This document shows, in pieces, positions 42,762 through 51,722 of a stretch of DNA of 64,000 nt. The translations under genes and the position numbers were made by a program. Every line of letters starts with the position of its first letter. Positions within the stretch are counted from its first letter, which is position 1. The stretch covers positions 533,691 to 597,690 of the forward strand of contig JAJJOY010000003.1 in NCBI GenBank assembly GCA_021029595.1. Direction: 5' to 3'. The notes beneath the pieces were generated by a model. The model saw only the letters and a program-made list of their open reading frames with translations, had not been told where the DNA came from and did not search any database. The stretch is from Hominenteromicrobium mulieris (GTDB lineage Bacteria > Bacillota > Clostridia > Oscillospirales > Acutalibacteraceae).

Positions 42762-43130
42762 TTAAAGAACTTCCGGGGCGAGGGACAGAATCTTCATGTA
42801 TTCCTTGTCGCGCAGTTCGCGAGCGACCGGCCCGAAGATACGTGTGCCTCTGGGGTTTTTATCATCACGGATGATGACGGCTGCGTTTTCGTCGAAACGA
42901 ATGTAGGTGCCGTCTTCGCGGCGAACGCCGGATGCGGATCTTACGATAACCGCCTTAACTACGTCGCCCTTCTTAACAACTCCGCCGGGTGCTGCTTTTT
43001 TAACAGATGCTACCACGACGTCGCCGATATTTGCATACCTCCGGCCTGTACCACCGAGAACGCGGATGCACATAAGCTCCTTCGCTCCTGTGTTGTCGGC
43101 CACCTTGAGGTAAGTCTGCTGCTGAATCAC
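42762..43130 (-). CDS. rplN: 50S ribosomal protein L14
   Basis: L14 contacts 16S rRNA (bridges B5 and B8) and binds the silencing factor RsfS. The 122-residue product begins [20 protein letters not shown] and ends [20 protein letters not shown] and PEVL, both highly conserved. It lies 28 bp after rpsQ. Confidence 0.98.
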   Translation of the reverse strand: MIQQQTYLKVADNTGAKELMCIRVLGGTGRRYANIGDVVVASVKKAAPGGVVKKGDVVKAVIVRSASGVRREDGTYIRFDENAAVIIRDDKNPRGTRIFGPVARELRDKEYMKILSLAPEVL

Positions 43131-43158
43131 AGTAAATTCCTCCTTCTGCTAAAGCCGA

Positions 43159-43416
43159 TTATTTGGCTTTCTCGATAATCTCAACCAGGCGCCATCTCTT
43201 ATCCTTAGAGAGGGGACGAGTTTCCATAATACGCACTCTGTCGCCGATGCCGCAGACGTTCTCTTCGTCATGGGCTTTTCTCTTAACGGTACGCTTGATG
43301 ATCTTGTTGTAAAGCGGATGTCTGTAACTGTCCTCAACAGCAACAACGATTGTCTTATCCATCTTATTGCTGACGACCTTGCCGACAGTTGTCTTTCTCA
43401 TGTTTCTTTCGCTCAC
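43159..43416 (-). CDS. rpsQ: 30S ribosomal protein S17
   Basis: S17 is a primary 16S rRNA-binding OB-fold protein. The 85-residue product starts at a GTG (43416, [20 protein letters not shown]) with AGGGAGG 7 nt upstream. The signature [20 protein letters not shown] and [20 protein letters not shown] are present. It lies between rpmC and rplN. Confidence 0.97.
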   Translation of the reverse strand: MSERNMRKTTVGKVVSNKMDKTIVVAVEDSYRHPLYNKIIKRTVKRKAHDEENVCGIGDRVRIMETRPLSKDKRWRLVEIIEKAK

Positions 43417-43434
43417 GTCTAATCCTCCCTTCCC

Positions 43435-43638
43435 TTATGCGTTCTCTTTGCTAAGCTCATTCGCACGGATAACTGTCTTAACACGAGCGATGTCCTTCTT
43501 AACCGCCGAGATGCGCATCGGGTTTTCGAGCTGGTTAATAGCGAGCTGGAATCTGAGGTTAAAGAGCTCAGCCTTGAGGTCATTCAGTTTTGTGTTCAGC
43601 TCTTCTGCTGTGAGCTGTCTGATTTCAGAAGCTTTCAT
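43435..43638 (-). CDS. rpmC: 50S ribosomal protein L29
   Basis: L29 is a small helical protein at the tunnel exit, near the trigger factor and SRP site. The start at 43638 ([20 protein letters not shown]) fits the family and is 5 bp from the rplP stop, giving 67 residues. [20 protein letters not shown] and [15 protein letters not shown] are typical. A longer frame overlapping rplP lacks similarity. Confidence 0.97.
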   Translation of the reverse strand: MKASEIRQLTAEELNTKLNDLKAELFNLRFQLAINQLENPMRISAVKKDIARVKTVIRANELSKENA

Positions 43639-43643
43639 TACTC

Positions 43644-44057
43644 TTAGCCCTCCTCTTTTGCTACAAACTTGCACTTAATCGGAAGCTTGTTGCTTGCAAG
43701 GCGAAGTGCCTCACGTGCAGTCTCTTCCGAAACACCGCCGAGCTCGAACATAACTCTGCCGGGCTTAACGACAGCTACCCAGTACTCCGGGGAACCTTTA
43801 CCGGAACCCATTCGGGTTTCAGCCGGCTTCTGTGTGATCGGCTTGTCCGGGAAAATTTTGATCCAAACTTTACCGAAACGCTTGCAGTAACGCGTCATAG
43901 CAACACGGGCTGCTTCGATCTGGTTGGAGGTGATCCATGCGGGCTCAAGAGCCTGAAGGCCGAAGTCGCCGTATGTCACCTTATTGCCGCGATATGCCTT
44001 ACCGGTCAGGCGACCTCTGTGCACTCTGCGGTATTTAACTCTCTTAGGCAGTAACAT
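43644..44057 (-). CDS. rplP: 50S ribosomal protein L16
   Basis: L16 contacts A-site tRNA near the peptidyl-transferase centre and is needed for late 50S assembly. The 137-residue protein begins [20 protein letters not shown] and has [20 protein letters not shown] and [20 protein letters not shown]. Its ATG overlaps the rpsC stop by one base (TAATG). Confidence 0.98.
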   Translation of the reverse strand: MLLPKRVKYRRVHRGRLTGKAYRGNKVTYGDFGLQALEPAWITSNQIEAARVAMTRYCKRFGKVWIKIFPDKPITQKPAETRMGSGKGSPEYWVAVVKPGRVMFELGGVSEETAREALRLASNKLPIKCKFVAKEEG

Positions 44058-44734
44058 TACGCACGTCCTCCTTCTCTCTTATTGTTTCTGCGGGTGTTGT
44101 TGCTCTCGTTGAGCACTTCGCCCTTGTACAGCCAAACCTTAACGCCGATGCGGCCGTAGGTGGTAGCTGCTTCTGCAAAGCCGTAATCGATGTCCGCACG
44201 GATGGTCTGCAGCGGAATGGTACCGTCATGATACTGCTCGCTTCTTGCGATTTCCGCACCGTTCAAACGGCCGGAGCACATGATTTTGATACCCTTTGCG
44301 CCGAGCTTCATGGAGCGGCCGATGCACTGCTTCATCGCACGTCTGAATGCGATTCTCTTTTCGAGCTGCTGTGCAACGTTCTCTGCTACGAGCTGTGCGT
44401 CGAGGTCCGGGCGCTTAACTTCAACAATGTTGATGACGACCGGCTTGCCGAGCTGCTTCTCGCACTGTGCGCGGAGCTTCTCGATTTCTGCGCCGCCCTT
44501 ACCGATGACCATACCGGGCTTTGCGCAGTGAATGTGAATGCGAACCTTGGAGGCATCGCGCTCAATTTCAATCTTCGGAACACCTGCGAGGTAGAGCTGC
44601 TTCTTCAGCGTTTTGCGGAGGTTGTAGTCCTCAACGAGCGTATCGCCGAAATCAGCTTTCTTTGCGAACCAGCGGGAATCCCAGTCTTTGATGACGCCCA
44701 CGCGTAAGCCGTGGGGATTAACTTTCTGACCCAT
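44057..44734 (-). CDS. rpsC: 30S ribosomal protein S3
   Basis: S3 forms part of the mRNA entry helicase. The 225-residue product begins [20 protein letters not shown] and carries the KH type II motif [20 protein letters not shown]. The C-terminal domain has [20 protein letters not shown] and [20 protein letters not shown]. The basic tail ends [14 protein letters not shown]. It lies between rplV and rplP. Confidence 0.98.
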   Translation of the reverse strand: MGQKVNPHGLRVGVIKDWDSRWFAKKADFGDTLVEDYNLRKTLKKQLYLAGVPKIEIERDASKVRIHIHCAKPGMVIGKGGAEIEKLRAQCEKQLGKPVVINIVEVKRPDLDAQLVAENVAQQLEKRIAFRRAMKQCIGRSMKLGAKGIKIMCSGRLNGAEIARSEQYHDGTIPLQTIRADIDYGFAEAATTYGRIGVKVWLYKGEVLNESNNTRRNNKREGGRA

Positions 44735-44751
44735 TTATGTGACCTCCTCGC

Positions 44752-45087
44752 TTATTCCTTCTCTTTCACAACGAGTGTGACATGAGAGGTTCTCTTCAAA
44801 ATTCTGTAAGCTCTTCCCTGAGCTCTCGGGCGGATTCTCTTGAGCATCGGACCCGGGCAAACGTAGCACTCGGAAACATAGAGGTTGTTTCTGTCCATGT
44901 TGAAGTTGTTCTCTGCGTTTGCGATCGCGCTCTTGAGGAGCTTCTCGAGATCTTCGCACGCCGCCTTCGGGGTGTGCTTCAGGATTGCCATTGCGAGGTC
45001 AACGGGCTTGTTTCTGATGAGGTCCAGAACGATCTCAACCTTGCGGGGAGAAATTCGGGTATACTTCAGAACTGCTTTTGCTTCCAT
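44752..45087 (-). CDS. rplV: 50S ribosomal protein L22
   Basis: L22 lines the exit tunnel, where its long beta-hairpin forms the constriction relevant to macrolides. The 111-residue product begins [20 protein letters not shown] and contains the hairpin region [20 protein letters not shown] before [18 protein letters not shown]. It lies 18 bp downstream of rpsS. Confidence 0.98.
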   Translation of the reverse strand: MEAKAVLKYTRISPRKVEIVLDLIRNKPVDLAMAILKHTPKAACEDLEKLLKSAIANAENNFNMDRNNLYVSECYVCPGPMLKRIRPRAQGRAYRILKRTSHVTLVVKEKE

Positions 45088-45105
45088 CTTATACTCTCCT
45101 TTCTC

Positions 45106-45378
45106 TTAGCGGCTGGTCTTGGAACCGGCGTGACCCTTGAAGGTGCGGGTCGGGGCGAACTCGCCGAGCTTGTGACCGACCATATCTTCTGTCACGTAAA
45201 CCGGAACGTGCTTGCGGCCGTCATGGACGGCGATTGTGTGACCGACGAAATCCGGGAAGATCATGGAAGCGCGGCTCCATGTCTTGACGATCTTCTTTTC
45301 GCCGTTCTCATTCATTGCCTGAATCCTTTTAAGCAGTGCGGGCTGACAAAAAGGACCCTTTTTTAAGCTTCTGCTCAT
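45106..45378 (-). CDS. rpsS: 30S ribosomal protein S19
   Basis: S19 is in the 30S head and forms bridge B1a with S13. The 90-residue protein begins [20 protein letters not shown] and has [20 protein letters not shown] and [20 protein letters not shown]. It lies 25 bp downstream of rplB in the S10 operon. Confidence 0.98.
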   Translation of the reverse strand: MSRSLKKGPFCQPALLKRIQAMNENGEKKIVKTWSRASMIFPDFVGHTIAVHDGRKHVPVYVTEDMVGHKLGEFAPTRTFKGHAGSKTSR

Positions 45379-45403
45379 GTTCTTTTAAGCTCCTTTCCGT
45401 GCC

Positions 45404-46237
45404 TTACTTACCGTTTCTGCGCTTAACGATGAACTTGTTGCTTGCCTTCTTCTTGGAACGAGTCTTATAACCAAGAGCCGGCTTGCCCCACGGTGTAACC
45501 GGGCCCGGGCGACCAACAGGGCTCTTGCCCTCACCGCCGCCGTGCGGGTGGTCATTCGGGTTCATGACGGAACCTCTGACGGTCGGTCTCCAACCCATGT
45601 TTCTCTTACGGCCGGCCTTACCGATCTTCACGTTCTCGTGGTCGATATTGGAAACCTGGCCGACGGTTGCCATGCAGGCATCCGGAACATTTCTCAGCTC
45701 GCCGGACGGGAGTCTCAGCAGAGCCATGCCGTTTTCCTTAGCCATCAGCTGAGCCATGATGCCGGCTGCACGGGCAAGCTGTGCGCCCTTGCCGGGATAA
45801 AGCTCAACGTTGTGGACAAAGGTACCGGTGGGGATATTTGCGAGCGGCAGTGCGTTGCCGGGCTTAATATCTGCATCCTTACCGGAGAATACCTGATCGC
45901 CGACCTTCAGGCCGTTCGGTGCGATGATGTATCTCTTCTCGCCGTCTTCGTACTGCACGAGTGCGATGAAAGCGGAACGGTTCGGGTCGTACTCGAGGGT
46001 AAGGACCGTAGCAGCCATGTCGTTCTTCTGGCGCTTGAAGTCGATCACACGGTACTTCTTGCGGTTGCCGCCGCCTCTGTGGCGAACGGTGATTCTGCCG
46101 TAGCTGTTGCGGCCGGCAGCTTTATTCTTCGGAGCCAGCAGGCTCTTCTCCGGACCCGTCTTGCTCAATGCGCTGAAGTCCGTGGTGGACATGTTGCGGC
46201 GAGCATTCGTAGTCGGCTTATAGTTAATGATTGCCAT
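45404..46237 (-). CDS. rplB: 50S ribosomal protein L2
   Basis: L2 is one of the most conserved primary 23S rRNA-binding proteins and is needed for subunit association and peptidyl transfer. The 277-residue product has [20 protein letters not shown] near the N terminus and the catalytic-region motif [18 protein letters not shown], including the conserved histidine. It ends [16 protein letters not shown]. It follows rplW after an 81-bp gap in which I see nothing. Confidence 0.98.
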   Translation of the reverse strand: MAIINYKPTTNARRNMSTTDFSALSKTGPEKSLLAPKNKAAGRNSYGRITVRHRGGGNRKKYRVIDFKRQKNDMAATVLTLEYDPNRSAFIALVQYEDGEKRYIIAPNGLKVGDQVFSGKDADIKPGNALPLANIPTGTFVHNVELYPGKGAQLARAAGIMAQLMAKENGMALLRLPSGELRNVPDACMATVGQVSNIDHENVKIGKAGRKRNMGWRPTVRGSVMNPNDHPHGGGEGKSPVGRPGPVTPWGKPALGYKTRSKKKASNKFIVKRRNGK

Positions 46238-46318
46238 TGTGTTTCACTCCTTGTTTGGCTTTGCGGGATCGGGCAAATTCCCATTCATGCCCTTGGGGTT
46301 CGAATTACTCGAGCCGAA

Positions 46319-46609
46319 TTAAACCATGGACTCGAAGAACTCGATGGACTTGCTGCCCTCGGTGAGGGTTACAACAGCCTTTTTCCAAGCTCTGGTGTAG
46401 CCTTCATATCTGCCCTGGCGGCGGAACTTGCCGCGAACGTTCAGGGTGTTGACCTTCTGAACCTTGACGCCGAACAGCTCTTCAACCGCCTTAGCGATTT
46501 CAATCTTGTTTGCATCCTGGCAGACTTCAAATGTGTACTTCTTATTCGCAACGCCGGTCATGGATTTCTCCGTGATGATGGGGCGAATGACGATGTCCTG
46601 CGCTTTCAT
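46319..46609 (-). CDS. rplW: 50S ribosomal protein L23
   Basis: L23 is the docking site at the tunnel exit for trigger factor, SRP and SecY. The 96-residue product begins [20 protein letters not shown] and has [20 protein letters not shown], the family signature. Its ATG overlaps the rplD stop codon by one base (TAATG). Confidence 0.97.
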   Translation of the reverse strand: MKAQDIVIRPIITEKSMTGVANKKYTFEVCQDANKIEIAKAVEELFGVKVQKVNTLNVRGKFRRQGRYEGYTRAWKKAVVTLTEGSKSIEFFESMV

Positions 46610-47232
46610 TATGCGTACACCTCCTCAATTTTGGAGACGGCATCCTTTACAACGATGAACTTGTCCGCGTTGAGGATGTCATATACGTTCAGCGTGTTGA
46701 CCTGTGCGGTCTTAACGCCCGGGATGTTCGCTGCGGAAGCGATGACCTGTGCATCGACCTCGGAGAGAACGATGAGCGCCTTCTTCTCGCTGCCGAGCGC
46801 CTTGAGCATCTCAGCAATCTTCTTCGTCTTGTAACCCTCGGTTGCGATGGAATCGACAACGATCATTTCGTTATCCTGGACCTTGCTGGAGAGTGCGGAC
46901 TTCATAGCGAGACGCTTCACCTTCTTGTTGAGGGTGACGGTGTAATCTCTCGGCTTCGGTGCGAACACGATGCCGCCGTGTGTCCACTGCGGAGCTCTGG
47001 TGGAGCCCTGTCTTGCACGGCCTGTGCCCTTCTGTCTCCACGGCTTTCTGCCGCCGCCGGAAACTTCGGAACGGGTGAGGGCGGACTGTGTGCCCTGTCT
47101 CTGGTTTGCGAGATACGCCTTGACCATATCATTCATGACGGAAACGTTCGGCTCAATACCGAAAACGCCTTCTGCAAGCTCGATCTTTTCGACCTCTTTG
47201 CCTGCCATGTTCAAAACTGCTACTGTAGGCAT
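46609..47232 (-). CDS. rplD: 50S ribosomal protein L4
   Basis: L4 binds 23S rRNA and extends a loop into the exit tunnel; in E. coli it also represses the S10 operon by attenuation. The 207-residue product has the loop region [20 protein letters not shown] and the conserved [20 protein letters not shown] and [17 protein letters not shown]. It lies 18 bp downstream of rplC. If attenuation operates here, the leader hairpin at 48364-48395 is the candidate target. Confidence 0.97.
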   Translation of the reverse strand: MPTVAVLNMAGKEVEKIELAEGVFGIEPNVSVMNDMVKAYLANQRQGTQSALTRSEVSGGGRKPWRQKGTGRARQGSTRAPQWTHGGIVFAPKPRDYTVTLNKKVKRLAMKSALSSKVQDNEMIVVDSIATEGYKTKKIAEMLKALGSEKKALIVLSEVDAQVIASAANIPGVKTAQVNTLNVYDILNADKFIVVKDAVSKIEEVYA

Positions 47233-47250
47233 TCTTTATTCCTCCTTCCC

Positions 47251-47883
47251 TTACGCTTTCACGCTGTCGCGCAGAACAACGGTGCCGCCGTTCGGGCCCG
47301 GAATAGCGCCCTTAACTGCGATGAGATTGTTTTCTGCGTCTACCTTGACAACAGCGAGGTTCTGGACTGTGACCTTCTCTGCGCCGAGGTGACCAGCCAT
47401 CTTCAGGCCCTTCCAAACTCTGGACGGGCTGGAGCAAGCACCGTTGGAACCGCCGTGGCGTGCAACCGGGCCGGAACCGTGGGTCTCTTTAAGTCTCTGG
47501 AAGTTCCAGCGCTTGATGACGCCGGCGTAACCCTTACCTTTGCTGGTGCCCGTTACGTCAACCTTGTCGCCGTTTGCGAACACGTCAGCCTTGATGAGGT
47601 CGCCTACGTTGTAAGCGCCGCAATCGCTGAATCTGAATTCCTTCAGGGTCTTCTTCGGGGCAACGTCGCCCTTCTTGAAGTGGCCGGTGAGCGGCTTGCT
47701 CACGCGCTGCGGCTTCTGATCGCCGAAGCCAACCTGAACTGCATCGTAGCCGTCGTTTTCAACAGTCTTCTTCTGTGTGACAACACACGGACCGGCTTCA
47801 ACAACTGTTACGGGCACGACTCTGCCCTTTTCGTCGAAGATCTGCGTCATGCCGATCTTCTTGCCGATGATTGCTTTCTGCAT
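47251..47883 (-). CDS. rplC: 50S ribosomal protein L3
   Basis: L3 starts 50S assembly and reaches to the peptidyl-transferase centre. The 210-residue protein begins [20 protein letters not shown] and has [20 protein letters not shown] and [20 protein letters not shown]. The upstream gap (47884-47968) contains the small hairpin GTCGGA-loop-TCCGAC at 47908-47923, whose minus-strand loop reads GAGA, a GNRA tetraloop. A clean AAAGGAGG site precedes the ATG. Confidence 0.97.
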   Translation of the reverse strand: MQKAIIGKKIGMTQIFDEKGRVVPVTVVEAGPCVVTQKKTVENDGYDAVQVGFGDQKPQRVSKPLTGHFKKGDVAPKKTLKEFRFSDCGAYNVGDLIKADVFANGDKVDVTGTSKGKGYAGVIKRWNFQRLKETHGSGPVARHGGSNGACSSPSRVWKGLKMAGHLGAEKVTVQNLAVVKVDAENNLIAVKGAIPGPNGGTVVLRDSVKA

Positions 47884-47968
47884 TTTGTATCCTCCTTTAG
47901 GTTATTGGTCGGATCTCTCCGACATGACCCTCCTGCCTGTAGGTTGAGCGGTTATCTGTCGAACGAAA

Positions 47969-48280
47969 TCAGAGCTTGATTTCGATCTCAACACCGGCGG
48001 GGAGCTCTAAGCCCATCAACGCCTCAACGGTTTTGTTGCTGGGTCTCAGGATGTCGATAAGTCTCTTATGGGTTCTCATCTCGAACTGCTCACGGCTGTC
48101 CTTGTACTTATGAACAGCGCGCAGAATCGTGACGATCTGCTTCTCTGTCGGCAGCGGTACCGGGCCGGAAACTCTTGCGCCCGTGCGCTTTGCGGTCTGC
48201 ACGATCTTTTCAGCTGCCTGATCGACAACCTGATGATCGTAACCCTTAATTCTAATCCTGATCTTTTCTTTGACTGCCAC
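47969..48280 (-). CDS. rpsJ: 30S ribosomal protein S10 (NusE)
   Basis: S10 is both a 30S head protein and, with NusB, part of the rRNA antitermination complex. The 103-residue product has [20 protein letters not shown], the signature [20 protein letters not shown], and [20 protein letters not shown]. It is the first gene of the S10-spc-alpha superoperon; rpsL, rpsG, fusA and tuf are not directly upstream here. A leader of about 350 nt precedes it. Confidence 0.98.
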   Translation of the reverse strand: MAVKEKIRIRIKGYDHQVVDQAAEKIVQTAKRTGARVSGPVPLPTEKQIVTILRAVHKYKDSREQFEMRTHKRLIDILRPSNKTVEALMGLELPAGVEIEIKL

Positions 48281-48363
48281 TTAAATCGCCTCCTGTTAAA
48301 TTTTAGTTGGCGGGCGGGGGTTTTTATGAACACTGGCCCGGGTGTTTCACCAAGAAGCCATAT

Positions 48364-48395
48364 AAAAACCGGATATTCACTTTTGTGAAATCCGG
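48364..48395 (-). terminator. Terminator-like hairpin (possible attenuator) in the rpsJ leader
   Basis: On the minus strand CCGGATTTCAC pairs with GTGAATATCCGG (one base bulged) across a four-A loop, and the stem is followed by TTTTTATA. It lies about 240 nt into the transcript and 85 nt before the rpsJ start codon, between promoter and gene, so it can only act as an attenuator. The 540-bp gap 48281-48820 otherwise holds the promoter at 48638 and the terminator at 48771. Confidence 0.6.
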
Positions 48396-48637
48396 GATGC
48401 TTTTGGGTCGGTGTAAAATCACAAAACCCTCATAAAAAAACCATTGATCTGCCTTTTTGTCCGGCCTGTGCGCCTTAGAAATCAACGCATGGTTCCGCGC
48501 GCCACTCCCGTAGGAGCCGCTCAGCGTATCAAATTGTGTCGCCCGGTTTGAAATCGGACATACTCCACGGAAAAACCGGCATGTCTCAGCCGCAACCTCC
48601 CGCTTCATCGCATATCTGTCGCAGTCACGCAAGTATT

Positions 48638-48666
48638 ATTATAACAGGCAAAGTATGAAATTGCAA
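48638..48666 (-). promoter_or_regulatory. SigA-type promoter of the S10-spc-alpha superoperon
   Basis: TTGCAA (48661-48666), a 17-bp spacer and a perfect TATAAT (48638-48643) on the minus strand. The distance to rpsJ gives a leader of about 350 nt. Confidence 0.8.
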
Positions 48667-48770
48667 CCCCTTTTTTCGAAAAATTTTTCAGCTTTTCTGC
48701 GGCTTTTTCCGTTTTTTCAATTTGCGCCGTATCTTGTGCTTTCACCCGCGCGGCATACAACCGACGAAGC

Positions 48771-48798
48771 AAAAAACGGGACGGCCCGACCGCCCCGT
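48771..48798 (-). terminator. Intrinsic terminator of the gene at 48821-49315
   Basis: ACGGGACGG (48776-48784) pairs with CCGCCCCGT (48790-48798), with one base bulged. On the minus strand the stem is followed by TTTTTTGC. It lies 23 nt after the stop codon and isolates the S10 promoter from upstream transcription. Confidence 0.8.
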
Positions 48799-48820
48799 CT
48801 TTCTTTTTATCGCACACTTT

Positions 48821-49315
48821 CTATGCATCTACAGGCTCTACGCGCAGGAAATCCATCGTTTCCGCCGGCTCACGCCCGTCTGCAGAGAACACGAACTGCT
48901 TATCCTGCCCATCGTCCATGACTTCGAAAAAGGCGGTCGTGCCGTCGGCACCGTACACAAAGCGCAGCGTCTCAATTGCGTTTGACGCGGGATCATACCA
49001 GCCGCCGTCCGCATGGCGGATCGGCCCGTCCGGAAACGTCAGCTCCCACAGGCAATCCACCGGCTCGTAGATTTTCGTTCCCTGCGCCGTCTCCACCGTA
49101 AACGACGCCCGCAGCTCCGTCCTACGCAGGAACCGGCACAGCCGCCAGCCCTTGGCCTCCAGCGCGGCGGGCTCCGCCGCCGTACTGTCCTCCACCCGCA
49201 CGCCGGAGAGGGAAATATGGAACGGCAGGGGCAGCGGCATAAGCCAGAGCACAAGCGCGAGCAGCACGATGCCCACGCAGACCCGCCCGATAATTTTCCG
49301 GTTTAATTTCTTCAC
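48821..49315 (-). CDS. Membrane-anchored protein of unknown function
   Basis: The 164-residue product has a basic start (MKKLNRKIIGR), one hydrophobic helix (about 12-32, VCVGIVLLALVLWLMPLPLP) and a hydrophilic extracytoplasmic part with several strand-like segments (ASFTVETAQGTKIYEPVDCL). I recognise no domain. The start has a TAGGAG-like site upstream. No convincing promoter is visible in the 187 bp upstream. It stands as a single gene between the cell-wall protein and the ribosomal operon. Confidence 0.7.
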   Translation of the reverse strand: MKKLNRKIIGRVCVGIVLLALVLWLMPLPLPFHISLSGVRVEDSTAAEPAALEAKGWRLCRFLRRTELRASFTVETAQGTKIYEPVDCLWELTFPDGPIRHADGGWYDPASNAIETLRFVYGADGTTAFFEVMDDGQDKQFVFSADGREPAETMDFLRVEPVDA

Positions 49316-49456
49316 AGTAATACTCCTATCATAAGAAACTAGCGGTTTAATGTACGGGTAATCTTCACTTCCGATCCATATCTATACCGCACCGGACCTG
49401 TTGTATCCTATCCATTATTGTCAACAGTTCATTAATATTTTTGAAATATTATTTAA

Positions 49457-49493
49457 CCCCCCTTGATAACATGTCTCTTGTTATCAAGGGGGG
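49457..49493 (-). terminator. Strong hairpin downstream of the G5/3D protein gene
   Basis: CCCCCCTTGATAACA (49457-49471) and TGTTATCAAGGGGGG (49479-49493) are a perfect 15-bp inverted repeat with a 7-nt loop. On the minus strand it is followed by TTAAATAATATTTC, a poor T-tract. It is 10 nt from the stop codon at 49503, so it is probably the terminator or 3' stabiliser of that gene. Confidence 0.7.
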
Positions 49494-49502
49494 TAACTTT
49501 AT

Positions 49503-50903
49503 TTACCAGCCTGCGCGCACAACGTAGACGATCATATCGCGTCTGCCGAATGCGGTGCAGTCTTCCAGCGTATCGTAGTAAAGGTCTGCCACGATGTCGC
49601 CGCACATGGCCGCTCCGCCGGTGTCCATGGCGTAGCAGTAGCCATATGTCCACGAGCCGTCCACCGCGGTGATGTACAGCAGCGAACCGTACGGGATGCG
49701 GTTTGGGTCTACGGCGACATAACCGACCTGCGGTGTAGCGCCGATGGATGTGACGGCGCCTGCCGGTGCATAGTACGCAGTGCAGGAACCCGTAAGGCTA
49801 TACTCAAAGGAGGACGGTGCGCCGGAAGCATCTGTGAAGACGTTCTGCTTCTCTTTTGTACCGCGCAGCACGACCGCGCTCTTCGCTTCCTTTAAAACTT
49901 CTTTCGTCTTGGCGACGCGGCTTTCTTCCTCGCCGTCCGCATACGTGACCGTGTAGGTAACTTTGGCTTCGCCTTCCACGCCCTCGGTCTTCGTCTCCGT
50001 TTCGCCCTCATAGAGCTCTTCGGTATCTTCGTATACCGTGCTGTACGCAACAGCTTCGTTCTCGATAACCTCTTCGGTGCGGATGCGCACAACGCGGATC
50101 ACATCGCCGCTCGATACGTTATCCTCTGCCTTCACCTGCTTTTCACCCTCTGCGGTCGCGACCAGAATGCGGTCGTTCTCGCCGAGCGTAATGCCCATGG
50201 CTTCTACGGCATCACTGTAATTTTCAGCGGCAACGCTCTTCTCGGTCGTTTTGCCGTCTGCCGTAACGGTGAGGTCAAGGTAACGCTGCACGCGGATGCG
50301 CATACCGTTTGTAAGTGCGGTATCCATGGCCGGTGTGACGGTGTCGTTTTCGCCGAGCGTGATGCCGGCGGCTTTCAGCGCGTCTTCTACGGTGCCCTCG
50401 TTGAGGTCTTCCATGCGGCGCTTGCCGTCTGCCGAAACAAACACACGCTTTGCACGGGTGATCTGCACGGCGATGTCTGCCGTAAGCGCGGCGGTGAGAT
50501 CGGCATCTGCCGTATCTCTTGCGCCGAGCGTAATCTCGTTTTCCGCAAACACGTCGGAAAGCGTTTTGCCTTTCGGGGCTAAAATCATCTGGGAGGCGTT
50601 ATCCTCCTTGACGGAAACGCGCACAAAGCGCTGCACGGTGAGCGTGCCGTTCTCCGGGGAGAAGTCGTAGGTATCGATATCCGAAACGGGCGCCATGCCC
50701 TCGGTCTGTGCGCGGGAAAGAATATCCTGCGGGTTCTGACCGATCATACTGAATCTGTATGTTTCGGAGCCGTCATATACGGTGATATCGGCGGTATTTG
50801 CCATAACCGTAACAACGGAAGAGATGCTGAGCGCTGCAACCAGAACGACGATCAGAAGGATCTTCGGCATCAGGCTCTTTTGCTGTTTTCTAACATGCCG
50901 CAT
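49503..50903 (-). CDS. YabE-like cell-wall protein with DUF348, G5 and 3D domains
   Basis: The 466-residue secreted or anchored protein has an N-terminal basic segment and membrane helix (about 12-35), two to three ubiquitin-like DUF348 repeats (each with ...GITLGENDT/RI...), a G5 domain (about 280-355, ENEAVAYSTVYEDTEELYEG) and a C-terminal 3D domain (370-466). The 3D domain has the three aspartates in VAVDPNRIPYGSLLYI, YCYAMDTGGA and IVADLYY-type blocks. The family resembles resuscitation-promoting factors and MltA-like lytic transglycosylases, suggesting peptidoglycan remodelling. The start at 50903 follows AAAGGAG; the upstream open frame is leader RNA. Confidence 0.88.
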   Translation of the reverse strand: MRHVRKQQKSLMPKILLIVVLVAALSISSVVTVMANTADITVYDGSETYRFSMIGQNPQDILSRAQTEGMAPVSDIDTYDFSPENGTLTVQRFVRVSVKEDNASQMILAPKGKTLSDVFAENEITLGARDTADADLTAALTADIAVQITRAKRVFVSADGKRRMEDLNEGTVEDALKAAGITLGENDTVTPAMDTALTNGMRIRVQRYLDLTVTADGKTTEKSVAAENYSDAVEAMGITLGENDRILVATAEGEKQVKAEDNVSSGDVIRVVRIRTEEVIENEAVAYSTVYEDTEELYEGETETKTEGVEGEAKVTYTVTYADGEEESRVAKTKEVLKEAKSAVVLRGTKEKQNVFTDASGAPSSFEYSLTGSCTAYYAPAGAVTSIGATPQVGYVAVDPNRIPYGSLLYITAVDGSWTYGYCYAMDTGGAAMCGDIVADLYYDTLEDCTAFGRRDMIVYVVRAGW

Positions 50904-51047
50904 AGCTCTTGCTCCTTTCAAAAAACTGTGAAGCGTTTTGCGCTTCGATTTGGCAAAGCTTCGGCGGCCACCCCGCCCTCTTGCTTTGCGTCCACTACCT
51001 TTTCTGACCTTTGAAATACGGGTACAAAATGCCCTTTCCAAAAGTCA
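50904..51047 (-). ncRNA. Structured 5' leader of the G5/3D gene, possible riboswitch
   Basis: Between the promoter and the start codon, about 145 nt contain GGACGCAAAGC followed by a GGCGG/CCGCC hairpin and the closing GCTTTGCC, giving a nested stem (GCAAAGC with GCTTTGC). Then comes a GAAGCG/CGCTTC hairpin followed by ACAGTTTTTTG, terminator-like and just before the ribosome binding site. GGACGCAAAGC also occurs in the c-di-GMP-I riboswitch, but the rest does not match it by eye. YabE-like genes are often controlled by c-di-AMP riboswitches in Firmicutes. The class is unassigned. Confidence 0.45.
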
Positions 51048-51053
51048 TTTGAG

Positions 51054-51082
51054 AGTATAATGTGAAAATGATAGTCTGTCAA
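51054..51082 (-). promoter_or_regulatory. SigA-type promoter of the G5/3D gene
   Basis: A perfect TTGACA (51077-51082), a 17-bp spacer and TATACT (51054-51059) on the minus strand, about 150 bp before the start codon. Confidence 0.85.
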
Positions 51083-51681
51083 GTTTTTCGAAAGGTTATT
51101 TTTGTGCAATATGCTGAGTTACGCATGGCGTTTTAATTTACATAACAACTCATTTGATATTTTTGAAAGCGATTATTTGCCTTTTTTACGGAACTTTTTT
51201 GCGGCGCTCTGTGCAATTTGCAAAAATTTTGCAAAAGCAAAAACATCGAACAAATTTTCTTATGCCTTAATATTGTATATTCTTGCATATCCATTTCGAT
51301 GAATTTCGCGAACTTTCTGTGTTTTCCCGTTTTATATCGTATATTGTTCCGAATTTAATACATTCCATGTGCTGTGCGGCACTTTTCCTTTACAGCAGAA
51401 ATTTTCAAAAAACCGCGGTCAAAAGGCAGGTATATTTCATAAAAAGCGTGCGGTATTTTGGGCAGCTCTCCGAAAAAATCGCATGTGCGGCTTTTGGAAG
51501 CGGGATGTCCGTTTCAATCGGGCCGATTTTGTGTCGAAATGCGTCTCACCGTGTCCGCAGAAAAAATTATCGTCAACCGATGTATAGAATACACATGTTA
51601 AGTTTACATAACCCGCGTTTTACATAGAGTTTTGTTTCCGTGCCGCGCACGTTTTTAATTTGCTTCTTATATATAATAGAA
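51083..51681. other. AT-rich 600-bp region without a supportable gene
   Basis: Two plus-strand frames exist (51102-51302 and 51283-51627), but neither has a ribosome binding site or recognisable protein. The only motif noted is CGAACAAATTTTCT at 51247-51260, nearly the same as the LexA-like box upstream of recA. I see no repeat array, tRNA or strong hairpin. Confidence 0.5.
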
Positions 51682-51715
51682 CATCACGGGCAGCTTTTTA
51701 GGGCCGACCGTGATG
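51682..51715 (-). terminator. Intrinsic terminator of the M28-SGNH operon
   Basis: CATCACGG (51682-51689) pairs with CCGTGATG (51708-51715), with an additional short inner pairing. It begins 8 nt after the stop of the SGNH gene. The following tract on the minus strand is TTCTATTATAT, only moderately T-rich. Confidence 0.65.
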
Positions 51716-51722
51716 CTTTATC

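Noticed and set aside
48324..48632. A minus-strand frame of 102 codons inside the rpsJ leader
   Set aside because: It spans the attenuator-like hairpin and starts close to the transcription start without a binding site. It looks like leader RNA, not coding sequence.
48605..48817. A 70-codon minus-strand frame upstream of the S10 leader
   Set aside because: It contains the terminator of the preceding gene and the S10 promoter, so it cannot be a separate gene.
50904..51047. Assignment of the G5/3D leader as a c-di-GMP-I riboswitch
   Set aside because: Only the GGACGCAAAGC submotif is shared. The second conserved stem and tetraloop receptor are not visible, so only a general structured leader is reported.
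51102..51627. Two plus-strand frames in the AT-rich gap
   Set aside because: Neither has a Shine-Dalgarno sequence or a sensible composition, and the second overlaps the first in another frame.
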